Source of the DNA: Aquatica leii
Lineage: Eukaryota > Arthropoda > Insecta > Coleoptera > Lampyridae
NCBI GenBank assembly: GCA_035610365.1
Contig: CM069437.1
Coordinates: forward strand, 60,784,093-60,848,092
DNA length: 64,000 nt
Reading direction: 5' to 3'
Part shown: piece after piece, positions 48,918 through 60,439 of the stretch
Numbering within the stretch: the stretch's first letter is position 1
How the letters are laid out: each line of letters starts with the position of its first letter
Program-made: the position numbers and the translations under genes
The notes under the pieces: model-generated
Databases searched by the model: none
What the model was told of the DNA's origin: nothing
Seen by the model: only the letters and a program-made list of their open reading frames with translations

Positions 48918-50121
48918 GTCGGATATGTAAAACTCTTGCTTAACTACTTCATGTGTTTTCTTTGTGCTAAAATGTCGATTTTCGTAAACTTTCTATTTCC
49001 ATGGCGCTAGAAATCACCAACAGTTCTCTTCCTTTAAGCGTGCTTTTAGAGAATGTCTCCTTTTATGAAATAGTTTTTGTACTCTTTTTCGTTTAAAATT
49101 TCTTACAAACTCTTGATTAGTGGGTCGCTGTCTTGGGCCGTTTTTACTTTTCGCAAAACGTCCTTATCTTCTGAAATTGTCATGACTAGATATTGGCTTA
49201 CTGCATCTGTATGTGCCATCTTGTTTTCTGATTGATGTTCTACTTCGTTGCCATACTCTTCCAATAAAAGTACTTAGATCTTTCTTTACTATAATCTTTT
49301 AAAATGCATTACAATACGTTACGATCTTGAAACGGTGTCCCAATAAATATACTCAAAATTTTTTAATGGCTTCTATTATGGCTAACACTTTCAGTTTGTA
49401 GCTGTAGTATTTACGTTCTGCTGGAATCGTTTTTTTACTGGCATAATAAATTTGATGTAGTTGATTATCTTCGCTTGATCTTTGTAAAAGCACAGCACCA
49501 ACGCTTTACGCTTTCTCAACTGATGTCGGTGTGTAACTCAGTCTCAGCGCTTTGCAAGAATATTTCCACAACTAGTGCTTCCAACAATTTATTCTTTAAC
49601 ATGAGCCATGCCGTTTTTTGTGCTTCTTCCAATTTGAACTGTTTACTCTCTTTTAGTAAATCAGTTAATCGAGGATCCATTTGCGAAATATCCTGCGAGT
49701 CCTAAAAATCGTTGGTCTTGCTATGCAATTTTTGGTTCTAGAGAGTACTTAATGGCTTTAATCTTGGCAGGATTCAAACATAGTTTACCCTCTTCAATCA
49801 CATGTCCCAGAAATTTTATTCATCTCATCAAAAATTTTCTTTTTTTCATATTTATATCCAATTCGTAATCTTTTGCAGTCTGTAGTACTGTCTTTAATCT
49901 TTTGCTTCTTTCTCGTCTTTTGCCGGTATTACCAAATCATCGATATATGGTAGTGCTACTCCTTCTTCAGCCAAGTCATGATATGTTGCATTTATAAACC
50001 TTTGAAAAACTTAGAGACTGTTGCATAATCCGAACAGTACTTTCAAAAAACGATATTGGCCATTATGCGTCACAAATGAAGTGTATTTTATGATTTTTTC
50101 TTCTACGTCTACATGAAAAAA

Positions 50122-50870
50122 TTAAACCCTTAGGTCGATCGTGCTAAACACTCGAGCATGTTGCAGCCTATGTAGCACATCTTCAATTAGTGGTAGTGGA
50201 TAACGGTCATTTATAATCACTCTGTTTATGTTCCTGTAATCAATGGAAACTCGTGAAGTGCCTTTTTTAACTATAACTACTGGACGTGTGTAGTCGGACA
50301 CGCATGGTTCAACTATACCTTCTTTTATCCATTGTTCTACTTGGTCATCCACAACTTCTCTATTCCCAAAAGGTGATCTTCTCGGCCTACAATATACGGG
50401 TTCTTTATGTTGAACAATCTTTATAGTTACGTCTGTAGTTTTTATTTTCTTTGATTTTTAATTAGTTACACACTTCTTTTCATCATTCGTTGCTAAACAC
50501 TCCGTAAAAATCCTAGACTTCCAAGTCTGCGTTGATTTCATAATTTCCCTAACTACTTCGGTTGTTTGTTTCACTCTAATATCATCACTATTTATTACCA
50601 CTTGAGTTTGGGCTATATACACTGGAGCTATATACACTGAAGCTATATAAACTTTGGTATTCAATATAATGTCTTTTATTTCTACAGTCGCTTCAATGTA
50701 TCCTAAAGGTCGTACTAATCTTCTACCAAACCCAAATAAATTAAGGTCGGTTGCTTTCATATCCAGTGATCCAATCTTCTCGTATAAATCACGTTTAATT
50801 AAGTTTACCACGCTTCCTGTATCTATTAATGCGTTTACTGGCTCATTTATTTTAATATATTTATAGTACG
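50122..50870 (-). pseudogene. protease and early RT region of Gypsy fossil I
   Basis: Readable pieces are NALIDTGSVVNLI (protease DTG) and a reverse-transcriptase start with SDYTRPVVIVKK, SIDYRNINRVIINDRYPLPL and FSTIDL. Part of the same fossil; not functional. Confidence 0.82.
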
Positions 50871-51370
50871 AACAAACTTTATTGTTGCTTAGACATCGAA
50901 TAGTTGTGCGTTCATGTCACCTTATGTCCAAATCTGTTGCATTTGAAACATTTAAATCCTTTGTTTTTTTCTTCACAGTGTCTTGATCGGTGTCCTACTA
51001 CTCCGCAATTATAACATCTTATTTATCTCCATCCTGGTCTTTCATGTTCACATCTTCTTTCTTCTCGTTTCTCTTTTTCACGTCTTTCATCTTCACGTCT
51101 TCTATCTTCACGTCTTTCGTCTTCTATTCTTTCTCATTTTCTCATGATTTCGTAGTTTTTCTTTAAATTCGTATATACTTTTGGCTTTATGAAACATAAT
51201 TTTGTTGACGCTGTCATTTGCAATGCCGGTTATTATATATTGAACCACAGTTTCTGACTCAACATTGCCTCTACTGGCTAGTTCTCTCACGCTTAAGAAA
51301 TACTTTGGAATCAACTCACCCTTTTTTGTATCTTGTTTCCTAGTGAACGGTGTAATTTGGCACTGGTTGT
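50870..51370 (-). pseudogene. gag region of Gypsy fossil I
   Basis: Contains KYFLSVRELASRGNVESE then VVQYIITGIAND, and two CCHC-type knuckles (CYNCGVVGHRSRHC and CFKCNRFGH-like). The upstream part is cut off by the inserted repeat copy D. Confidence 0.75.
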
Positions 51371-52012
51371 TTTGTCTGATAACTCTCGAACCAAAAGTCT
51401 TAGTAACTTGGTATAGAACTGGCTTTTCACATTCTCTCGATCTTATAAAGAAACCGGCAGTGAGTGTATCCCCATTTTTAACAGTTTTTTTTATATAATG
51501 TTGTACGTATATAAAATATTTGAATTATTTTTCTTTCAGTTTTTTATAGAGATAATTCTTCATAACAATTTATTCAAATAAAAAAATTTCTAACATTAAC
51601 AATTTATTAGATATTTGATTTAAAATTTCAAATAGATTCATAAATATAATTTAGGTTCAAATCCTGCCTGCGACGATTTTTTTTAGAAAATCTATATCTT
51701 GAAGGGAAAGCAAGATACGTTAAGAATAATAATGTTTACTGATTTACTAAAGAAGAAAGCAATATCAAGGCGCACGAATATAGAGGTTAGTCTATATGTC
51801 AACATACGCTCAATTTCCGATTATATCTTAATGAAATCAAAGAGAAAAATTTTAAAACAGTTCTAGCATGCTAGGAAATTAATACAAACGTGTACATGTC
51901 ACTTTAAAATGGTTTTATTACAACATAACCTTAAAAAAATATAGGAATTCTTTATAGGAAAGCCGCGTGGTGACCACACCAGTTTTTTTATGTAAAAAAT
52001 CCAAACATTTAA
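51370..52012 (-). repeat. dispersed repeat family, copy D, inserted in Gypsy fossil I
   Basis: The minus strand begins at ggtgtggtcaccacgcggct (about 51985), runs through cataaaaccat-like and aatcaaatatctaataaat blocks, and ends with ggacttttggttcgagagtt-like sequence near 51375, colinear with copy C. The tRNA 3'-like segment lies at 51653-51682 on the plus strand, ending in eight T. Confidence 0.83.
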
Positions 52013-52109
52013 CTACGGTAAAATTACACTACTACTGCTGTTCTCTCTTACTTCTGCTAAACTTTCGCCACGGTGATTCAAGTGGGGCCCAATCCCACAG
52101 AAGTTATAG

Positions 52110-53520
52110 TGGTTTTTTGATTATGTGAATTAGGTTGTGTGTGCTAAGTCGTCGTCTGAGATTAGAGAATCAGAGTGTGGTTAAATGTTACTGGTTGACA
52201 TGTACCTCGTCTCGTTGTAAACGTAACATGAGATGACTTTGAGTGTTAGCTTAAATCTTCCACTTCCTTATCTAGTCTTCAACTAGGCTTAGAGTAGTTT
52301 GGAGATTTTCAGTTGCGACATTCGGGTTGCGGTCTAAAGCTAATATGACTATGTCATTAGCATAGGTTGCTGTGGTTGTTGAGTTTGTTGTGGGCAAATT
52401 AACTATATAGATTGTGTAGAGGATGTTGAACTAGACAGTTACATTTTTTAAGTTTAAGTTGGTAGTTAGTCAGTTACAAAAAGTTGTTGCGTGTATTACA
52501 GTCGTTTTATGTATTTTGGTAATTTTTTTAAAAAGTATTTTGGTGTTAATAAACGTCTTATTATAATTCTGTACATTTCCACGCTAGAGTTAAATTGTCG
52601 TACTATAGTTTTACAACAGAGGATTGGTTTGAGTACGCTGCCTTTGGGTACACCCGACGCAAGGAAGTAAAGGTTTGTTAGCTCTTCGTTTAGTTCGACC
52701 ATGAACCACCTGCCTTCCATATAAGTAGTGAGGATTTCGTAATAGTGGTACGATAGTGTCAACTTTAGTTTATGTTTTAGATCTTTATGCCACACTTGTC
52801 GAATGCTTGCTTTATATCCATGAACGCAGCAGTGCAATACTTTTTAGATTCAAAAGCAGTGGTTCCGTTGTGTCGTAGTGGAGTCTAAATTCAAGTTGAT
52901 GGTTGGGTATGATTCCTCCAATATCGGGAAGAACTGTTTTAATAGCAACTTCTCCAAAACTTTTGACAGCAGCGGCAATAGGCTTATAGGCCGATACGAT
53001 TCAATGCTGGTTAAATCTTTTCCTCGTTTTGGGATTAATATTATTTCAACTATTTTCCACTGTTTGTTTTTTGGATTTACTTCTGTTAGTATTGTTTTTT
53101 CGACTTCCAACATTGGGAATGGTTTAATAGGTACTTCCATTTGAAAAGGTGCATCTAACGAACTGTAGATTTTGCGTTCCTCGTATTTGCTGAGCTGGGA
53201 GAAAAACAGTGTAAATACTGTTTCCAAATGTTTGGCGAAAGCAATTGCTTTTTCTTTGTCAGTTTACGTTCATCTTTCAGTTCCATCTTTTACAGGTGAT
53301 GATACTTGCTTTGTTCTTTTGAACTTATTGGCGGCTTTCCACAGTGAATAGTCTGTGATTTTCATTGTTGTAAGTGTACTGAAATATTGCTGTTAATAAG
53401 TGTTTAAGATTTCGCGCAGCTGTATTAAAGTTCCTTTTATCCTTTGCCGACCGTGTCAGTTGGTATAAAGTTTTCCACGTCGTACTTGCAACCGTAAACA
53501 AAGATAATATTGAATAAACA
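52110..53520 (-). mobile_element. Jockey LINE, both ends truncated
   Basis: On the minus strand the blocks run LWKAANKFKRTKQVSSPVK (about 53350), METVFTLFFSQLSKYEE (53227), SYRPISLLPLLSKVLEKLLL (about 53000), KASIRQVWHKDLKHKLK, SGVPKGSVLKPIL (about 52650) and TYANDIVILALDRNPNVATE (about 52360), the Jockey ORF2 order. The catalytic YADD reads YAND. There are several stops and frame changes, and the end after the RT core is missing. Confidence 0.88.
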
Positions 53521-54690
53521 AAACTTTTAATGTTAAATGATTGCTTACAAATATCGAATCACTCGTATCTCAAAAAAACCAAACACAAAATTGTTGGAAC
53601 TATAAATCATAATGTAATCTGAATTTATTATTACAATGAAAATGCAACATTGGTAAAAACATAGCACACGAATATTTAATCAAACTAAAAACATAAATTA
53701 AACACAAAATTTGTTAAAAATTCTAAATAACAAAGATGATTTGCAATATGTCAAACTAATTAACTAACAGTATATAAAACTTGAGTAAAAACAAACTTCA
53801 AATTGAAACAATCGCAGATACAAGAGTTTGTCATTAAAAAGTACATAAATTTAAATGCAGGGTACACCCCTCTTACTGGAAGAGTGATTTCTTAAATTAC
53901 TCTCATAAGAGTAAAAACAAAATAGCGATAAAACGAAATCACCATCGGTAGAAACCAGCATCAAAAATACGATGTAACGTTAGAGTGGTAAAACAACATC
54001 AACAATGCAATGTTTCACTAAAACTTTAAAAGCGTTAACAGTAAACGACAAACCGAGTGCGTCAAAATCGGTAAAATGCAGTAAACTGAAGATTTGAAGA
54101 AATATCAGGCAAAACACGATGCATTGGTCATGCTTCACGAGATCCACATATTATAAAATTCCACAACCATACAACATCTAACACAAAGACACCTTACCAT
54201 AAAAACAAATTCCAAATCGACTGCTACGAACGTCAATATAAACACGATGATGTAACCAGACAACTAAAATAACTAAATCAACGATAAAAACAAAAACTAA
54301 AGTACAGACCTCGCAATCTCACAATGGCCGAGAGTTCGGAACAAAAAAAACGAAAAACAGACGAAAGTCAAACCTAAGCCTAAATGATAAGAAGGGTAGA
54401 CACAAATCACATGAAGCTGCACAGTAGAAGGCGCGCTGTACATCACGAGATCCGTGCATTGCGTTTTTTCCCACAACTAAAGTTGTCACCGAGCGATGGC
54501 ACCTAGCCACAAACACTACAAAAAAATAAAGAAAAAAACAGAATATATAGTAGAAGAAAGAAAAATAGAACATAAGAAACCGTCGATTAGTCGTCTCTCA
54601 CAACTAGTGGTGTCACCACTGTAGAGAATATTCTTAGTCGGTCTCTACACGGAGACAAGTAAACTAATTAAAAACTAAAACGAAACAAAA
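53520..54690. other. non-coding stretch, possibly flank or LTR of Gypsy fossil II
   Basis: No gene. Two pairs of similar short segments occur (cacgagatcc at 54139 and 54445; cacaacta-(a)gttgtcacc-like at 54470 and 54600). This could be long terminal sequence of the neighbouring fossil, but no second copy is in view to prove it. Confidence 0.35.
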
Positions 54691-54694
54691 ATTA

Positions 54695-55890
54695 ACGATC
54701 ACCAGTCAAGCTGATCTTCAAATCCTTGGCCTTTAGATGCTCCCGTGTCATCAAACAACGCGTAGGCCTGATACGATACTTTTCGTTTCACATAGAACTT
54801 AGATGCCAATATGGTCGAGAAATATTGAGACGCATCTAAAAGAACATAATTCTTCCGCCACACTGTGTCTCCCTTCTCAAAAGATGCTGGACGACAACGT
54901 AAATCATAATAATGTTTAACGCGGACATAAGCTGCATTCAAGCGATTCTTGGTGTCTACGTAAACTTTTTGAAAAGCTGAGCCTTTTTCGAACAATAGGG
55001 TACGATCAGCAAAAGCTAGATTGTCAATAGTGTCTGAGTTGGTAGTTTTGCCATGCCGTCTAGACAGATCTCACGCCCCAAATTTGAAAAAAATGGCGTT
55101 AAGTCGGTGCCTTCTTGAACGGCGGTACGAATAGCACATGCTACTTCAGCAAGATACTTAGCCCAATGTCGATGGTTGTCTTTGATATAAATCGATAGTA
55201 TTGTCTTCATAACTCTGTTCACTATTTCTGTTAGATTTGCTTGTGAAAGATAATTAGCATTGAAAATAAGTTTGGATTCATATGATAAAACCATTTTCTT
55301 AAACTTAGAACTACGAAATTGTGTGCCGTATTGCACCTAAAATAATGAGGGACTCCAAACATTAAGAAAACATCTGCCTCAAGACGTTTACTGACTGCTG
55401 CTGCAGTAACGGGACGTAACAGCATAAACAAAACAAATTTCGAAAAATAATCCGCAACCACAAGAATGTACGAATAGCCACTCTGAGATCGTCATAGAGG
55501 TCCAACAACATTGGTAGAAACTAACTGCCATGATTTGTCCACTGCAAGAGGACTGGTCATAATATCAGTAGGACGTTTCTGTTTTGGCTTATGCGTGATA
55601 TAAACTTTGCAAACATTGATGAAACGAATGACATCAGCCTTCATCTTAGGTCAGTAGTAAAACGGCACAATTCGTTTCCCATTGTCATTTTTAGAACAAA
55701 AATTGAGATAGTCAACGGCAACATGCTTAAGTAGCTTTTCGTCAATAATTTTCCACCGAGGAAAAGCGGTAGGATTCAAACGCACGCGTTCCGTAACTGT
55801 GTAAAGACTTAGGTTCGGTAGTGTCATAATCGGTAGTTATGTCGTCGATAGCTAGTACTTAGCGAGATAATGCGTCAAGTACCACATGCT
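54695..55890 (-). mobile_element. Ty3/Gypsy fossil II (integrase part only)
   Basis: The minus strand encodes pieces of a Gypsy integrase: a VVADYFSKFVLF block, FGVPHY, a QANLTEIVNRVMKTILSIYI block with HWAKYLAEVACAIRTAVQEG, and the C-terminal RVKHYYDLRCRPASFEKGD. Protease, RT and gag are absent. Old; broken about five to ten times. Confidence 0.82.
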
Positions 55891-56550
55891 CTTTTCCCTT
55901 ACAATGAATAATATTTTGTAGGTTACAAGTATGTGATTTGGTCCAATGAAAGACAATAGCTATTGAATTGATGATCTGAAATTAATGTACTGCGATCCTA
56001 CCCTGTGTACTTTTAAAGTACAAGGCTAGGTTTGAAATGTAGATAACTATACTACTATTTGTATTACAAAATAAACTTAAAAAATTGTTTAATGTTTAAT
56101 ACGATATTCTAAAATGGTCTCGCCTTAACGCCAATGCAAAGAAAGAACAAGCATATATGTTCAGTTTTGTCAGGTAGCTAACTTAATTTTAAATAAAAAT
56201 GAACTAATTGAAATGTATCATGTTTTAGTTGAAAATTTAAGCAAATTTTTTTTTTATTGTATATGGAAACGGAAATAGCTGTAACCAAATTGTTAACTAG
56301 AAGCTAAGGCATATAAGTAATAAAAATATACTTAAAATACAATATGGAATTATGATGAAAAGATAGTAAAACTTCAGAAAAAAACCGTGATGGAAAAGTA
56401 TAAAACTGTGACAAACAAGTTAGTTTAAGATGAATAAACAGTACAATCGAGAAGGTCAGTGATAAAAGATACCTTCCTACATTGAAAGGAATTATTACAT
56501 TTAATACCAAATTAAAACGAAACCGCAACAAGTGGAACGATTTAAACACG
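55890..56550. other. non-coding spacer
   Basis: AT-rich sequence between Gypsy fossil II and the purine-rich LINE; nothing recognised. Confidence 0.45.
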
Positions 56551-56559
56551 AAAAGAAAA

Positions 56560-57400
56560 AAAAGTAAGGACGAATAAAAGGGAGAAAGGAATAAATAATC
56601 GAGAGAGAGAGAGGAAAAGAAAAAGGACAGACAACAAATAGATGTCAAAAAGAAGAAAACAACAATATCACCAAACATTAAAAAGATAACGGAAGAAAAC
56701 GAAGAAAACAACTCAGTAATAGAAAAAGGAAAGAGAAAAGAACAGAAAGAAGAAGAAGAAGAATTAATGAAACAGATAATAAAACAGTTGGAAAAAAGCA
56801 TGCAAAGAATAAGGCAAGAAATCAAAGAAAAAATGGAAGAAAGGAAAAATAAGTGGAAAAAAGAAGAAGATGAACTGGTAGAGAGAATAGAAAAACTGGA
56901 GAAAAAAAGCGGAAAATGAAAAGAGATGGAAAAGGAAGAATAATATTGTAATAAAGAAGTGAAGATGTAAAGAACCACAAAATGAATTAGTATTGATGCT
57001 AGAAGAAAAATTAAACGTGAAAGTGAAAGTAGAAGTGATAAATAGAGAAAAGGAAAATGAGATGGTGGTGGCGGAAATGGGAGGATGGAAAAGAAAGCAG
57101 AAGGTGATGGTGAAGAAGAGGAAATTAAGAAACACAAGAATTGACATAAATCACGACTTGACATAAGAAAAAAGGATAGTACAAAGAGACATAATGAACA
57201 AAACGGTGAAGAAAAGAGCGAAAGGAAAAAGAGTATAAACAAGATACAGGAAAATGGAGATAGACGGAGAAAGATACATATAGAACAGCAGAGACAAGGA
57301 ACTGAGCAGAGAAAGAAAATTAGTAGTCAAAAGGCAAAAAATTAAAAAGTAAAGAGGAGGTGAAAGAATGATGAAAAATGGCAAAGAAATTGAATAATGA
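56560..57400 (+). pseudogene. ORF1-like coiled-coil region of purine-rich LINE
   Basis: Open pieces read QIIKQLEKSMQRIRQEIKEK and KWKKEEDELVERIEKLEKK, with heptad-like spacing of I and L in a Lys/Glu background. ORF1 proteins of LINEs bind element RNA, often as coiled-coil oligomers. The zinc knuckle or RRM normally expected cannot be seen. The call rests on position and composition. Confidence 0.5.
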
Positions 57401-58199
57401 GAAATGGAAATGGAAAAGACCAAGAAAGAGGAATAAAGGAAAAAAAGGAAGAAGCACAGAGAAAGAGGAATGAGCTGAGAGTATTGTTTTGGAACGTAGA
57501 GAGAATTGAGCACAAGAAACAAATTTTTTGGAAAAACACCAGGGAACAGGATGTAGTGGGATTACGGGAGACATGGATAGAAGAAAACGAATGGGAGTGG
57601 TCGGAAAAAAAGTTGCCGGAGGACTTTGAGTGAGTGGTGCAACATGCAGAAAGAGAGAAAAGGAAAAGGAAAGCAAAGGGAGGTATAACAACGAGAATAA
57701 GAAGAAATGTTTGAGGCAACAGAGAAAAGGAATTGTAGAAAGGAACATACAGTAGGAGAAAACAAAAATTAAAATAGTGACGGTTTATAGCAGCAGAATG
57801 AAAGAGACAAGAAAAAACATAGAAGAGATGATAGAAGAAAGGGAGAAATAATTGATAAAATTAAGAGGGGACTTTAACGCGAGAATAAAGGAAGAAGGGA
57901 GAATACAAGAAAAGAAAAGGACGGAAAAGAGACAAACAATGGACAAAGTGATAAAGAAAAAGAAAGACGCGCTGCTGAAAATGTGCAACGAAAGGCAGTG
58001 GAAAATAATAAATGGAAACAGAGAAGAAAAAGGAGTGGGTGAGTATACGTACATAAGACAAAGGGAACAATCAATAACAGATTTTGTAATGACAAATGAA
58101 GAGGCTGGGGAAAAGGTGAAGTCATATAATGTGAGAGAAATGGTGGATTCAGACCACCAACCACTGGAATTGACAATAGAAGAAACAGAAGAGATATAA
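57397..58199 (+). pseudogene. AP endonuclease of purine-rich LINE
   Basis: The first frame (57397-57633) has LRVLFWNVERIEHK and VVGLRETWIEENEWEWSE, with the catalytic Asn (FWN) and Glu (ETW). The second frame (57852-58199) has RGDFNARIKEEG (Asp, Asn), YTYIRQREQSITDFVMTNEE and MVDSDHQPLEL (catalytic SDH). The catalytic set is readable but lies in two frames about 220 bases apart, so no intact enzyme is made. Confidence 0.82.
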
Positions 58200-58474
58200 C
58201 AAAATCAGAAAGGAAAATAAAGGCAAAGAAAAGAAGTAGTAGTAAGACCGGAAGAACGAGTTGGAAAATAAACAAAGACGAAGTAATAGAGACAATGAAG
58301 AAGTTAAAAAAGGGAAGGTGGCACAAGAAGATGGGATACAAGGCAAAGACGGTACGGTACGGTATACGGGGAAGAAGATGTAGCAAAAAGAATGACGGAA
58401 ATAGTAAATAAAATATAGCAAAGGGAAAGATTCCCGAAGAGATGGAAAAAGGAAATACCCAGTAAACACGGATT

Positions 58475-58865
58475 GAAACCGTTACAGTCAAAAAAATTAA
58501 AACAATTGTTTCATTACGTTGTTTCGTCTTAGTTTCATTTTTATTTCATTTACTTGTAACTGACAGTAAATAAATTGAAAGAGTTCCGATTTTTTGCAAT
58601 CATTTTTAAAACGTTTCAGTACTTGCAATTTCTTTTCAATAATCAGCAATCGTTTAAAAACTGATTTGTTTAAGCCGAATATTTTTTGAATAACTAGAAT
58701 TGTTTGAAGATCGAATAAATAAGATTGAATTATTTTCAAAACAGTGGAATCGTTTTAGCAAAAACGAATACTTTGTGATTAGTCAGCATTAGTCGTTGCT
58801 ATACCTACTTTTGATTACTGTCGTCAAAGCTTGCGCAGCAAATTGATATCTTTTCACTTGTTCGG
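58475..58865. other. foreign insertion inside the purine-rich LINE
   Basis: Composition changes sharply from A/G-rich to T-rich and back at these points. The segment interrupts the RT region. Short related phrases recur in it (aatcgtttaaaaac, gaatcgttttag, attgtttgaaga). No inverted ends or coding capacity were recognised. Confidence 0.6.
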
Positions 58866-58899
58866 TTGTAGTGAATGGAGAGGAGAATGAGAAATTTGA

Positions 58900-59260
58900 T
58901 ACAAGGAGAGGGTTGAGACAGGGATGCCATTGAGCCCAAGCCTGTTTGCAGTATATACGAAGATTTGGAGGAGACGATGAGAGGACAACTGATAGGAGGG
59001 ATAGTAGCAGGAAAAGTGAAAGTGTGGTCGTTGGCGTATGCGGATGACATTGTGTTGGTGACTAACGAGGAAAAGGAAATGAAAGAGACGATAAAGACAC
59101 CGGTAAAATACATGAAAAAAAAAAGAAATGAAAGTAAATACGGAGAAAACAAAAATAATAGTATTTAAAAAAAGAAGGGAAAAAAAGAAGAGTGGAAATG
59201 GAGAAAGGAGAAAGTGCAGTAAGTGAAGGAATTCACATACCTGGGTTACACGATAAAGCA
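58900..59260 (+). pseudogene. RT core fragment of purine-rich LINE
   Basis: Frames read PLSPSLFAVY near 58930 and VKVWSLAYADDIVLVTNEEK (YADD at about 59037-59048). The YADD is intact. Fingers and motif A are lost or hidden by decay and by the insertion that ends just upstream. Confidence 0.75.
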
Positions 59261-60329
59261 GGATAATAAAGAGGAGGAACACATAAAGGAAAGTGTGTAG
59301 TGTGGGGGAAAGGTTGTTTGTGGTTGACATAGAAAAAAGAAGGCTGCGTGATATATAAGGCGAAAATATGGGAGTGGAAGAAGTATAAAGAGGTAGAAAA
59401 GATACAAGAAAAATACTGGAAGTGGGTATTAGGGGTAAACAGAGAAACACCAAGGTATATTATAAGGCGAGGAAGTGCAGGCAAAAAATAAGGGCAGAGA
59501 CAGAAAAAAGGGCTATAAAATACAAAAAAGAACTGATGAGGGAAAGAACCGAATGCAAAATACTACCGGAATGTTGGAAAAAGATAAAGGGTGGAAGAGT
59601 GAAGTACGTGCAGGATGGAAGAGAAGAATCTTATAAAAGAAACGGGTACGGGAGAGAACAGGTAAAGAAATTAAGGGAAGAGGAAATAATAAGAAGAGAT
59701 AGAGACATAGAAAAGCAGGAAAAATATAGACAAAGATAAAAGTGGCCAGATATAAGGTGAATTATAAGAATATTGAGGAAGAATTGGGGTTCTAGAATAT
59801 TTGAATAGGGAAAGGAAGAAAAGCAAGAAGAAAAAAATGCAATCAAGGTTCAGATGTGGGAACGAAAAGTTAGAAAATTAATACTTGAAAAAAAAGGAAG
59901 AAAGAATGTGCAGACTATGTGGAGAAGAGACACATGAGGAATGAATGCAGGTAGTTAAAAGAAGAGGTTAAAAAGTAGAGGAAATCTTAGAAGAAAACGG
60001 AAAAGAAGCGGAGTGAATGGAAGAAGTATGGAGAAAGAGTAAACAGCTAAAAAGAAAGAAGAAAGCATTAAAAGAGACATGAGTGTAAATAAATGTAAAA
60101 AGAATGTAAATATAACTGTAAAAGCGGGAAAATTGGAAATAGGGGAAACACAAATCACTTTGCAACACATATGCGCGCAAATAAAGATAAACTATATATA
60201 GTTAAACATCTTTGAAAAAAAAATACCAAACTTGTTCTGAACTACTAAATAAATGTAAATAAATGAATTTTATTTTGTAGAAAGAAATTCTGTCTTCAAA
60301 CTTGTATTTGGCAACACCGTAATCAATTA

Positions 60330-60335
60330 CACGTG
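60330..60335. promoter_or_regulatory. E-box upstream of TPRKB
   Basis: CACGTG 105 bases before the TPRKB start codon, in a GC-richer patch (caattacacgtgacaaccgc). A possible promoter element; no TATA box stands out. Confidence 0.35.
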
Positions 60336-60439
60336 ACAACCGCGACTTCTATTAATGTTGTTTTCGTTGTTTTTGAGGTTATGATTGCTAAGATATTCAA
60401 AATAAGTTTGAAACTAAGTTTTTACGTTTTTATATTAAA

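Larger units (their letters stand above)
47891..52095 (-). mobile_element. Ty3/Gypsy fossil I
   Basis: Minus-strand order from right to left: gag with zinc knuckles (about 51370-50870), aspartic protease (about 50870-50460), reverse transcriptase and RNase H (about 50400-49000), integrase (about 48950-48000). A ~75-bp direct repeat (47891-47960 and 52021-52095) marks both ends, perhaps LTR-related. The dispersed repeat copy D lies inside it. Old; broken more than ten times. Confidence 0.88.
56550..60200 (+). mobile_element. purine-rich LINE with AP endonuclease, decayed
   Basis: For about 3.6 kb the plus strand is almost entirely A and G. It encodes a Lys/Glu-rich coiled-coil region (ORF1-like, about 56560-57400), an AP endonuclease (57397-58199), RT blocks (about 58230-59260) and a Lys/Arg-rich C-terminus with a CRLCGEETHEE-like knuckle near 59910. 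Similar endonucleases occur in LINEs of ants and other insects. There are many stops and frame changes, and a 390-bp foreign insertion lies at 58475-58865. Confidence 0.82.

Noticed and set aside
56304-58491. Long minus-strand frames rich in Phe, Ser and Leu
   Set aside because: They are the antisense of a purine-rich LINE whose plus strand encodes recognisable endonuclease motifs; low-complexity shadow translation.
58497-58739. 80-codon Lys/Leu-rich minus-strand frame
   Set aside because: Lies in the AT-rich insertion; composition explains the open frame and no motif was found.
58805-60180. More minus-strand Phe/Ser/Leu-rich frames
   Set aside because: Same shadow effect opposite the RT and C-terminal part of the LINE.
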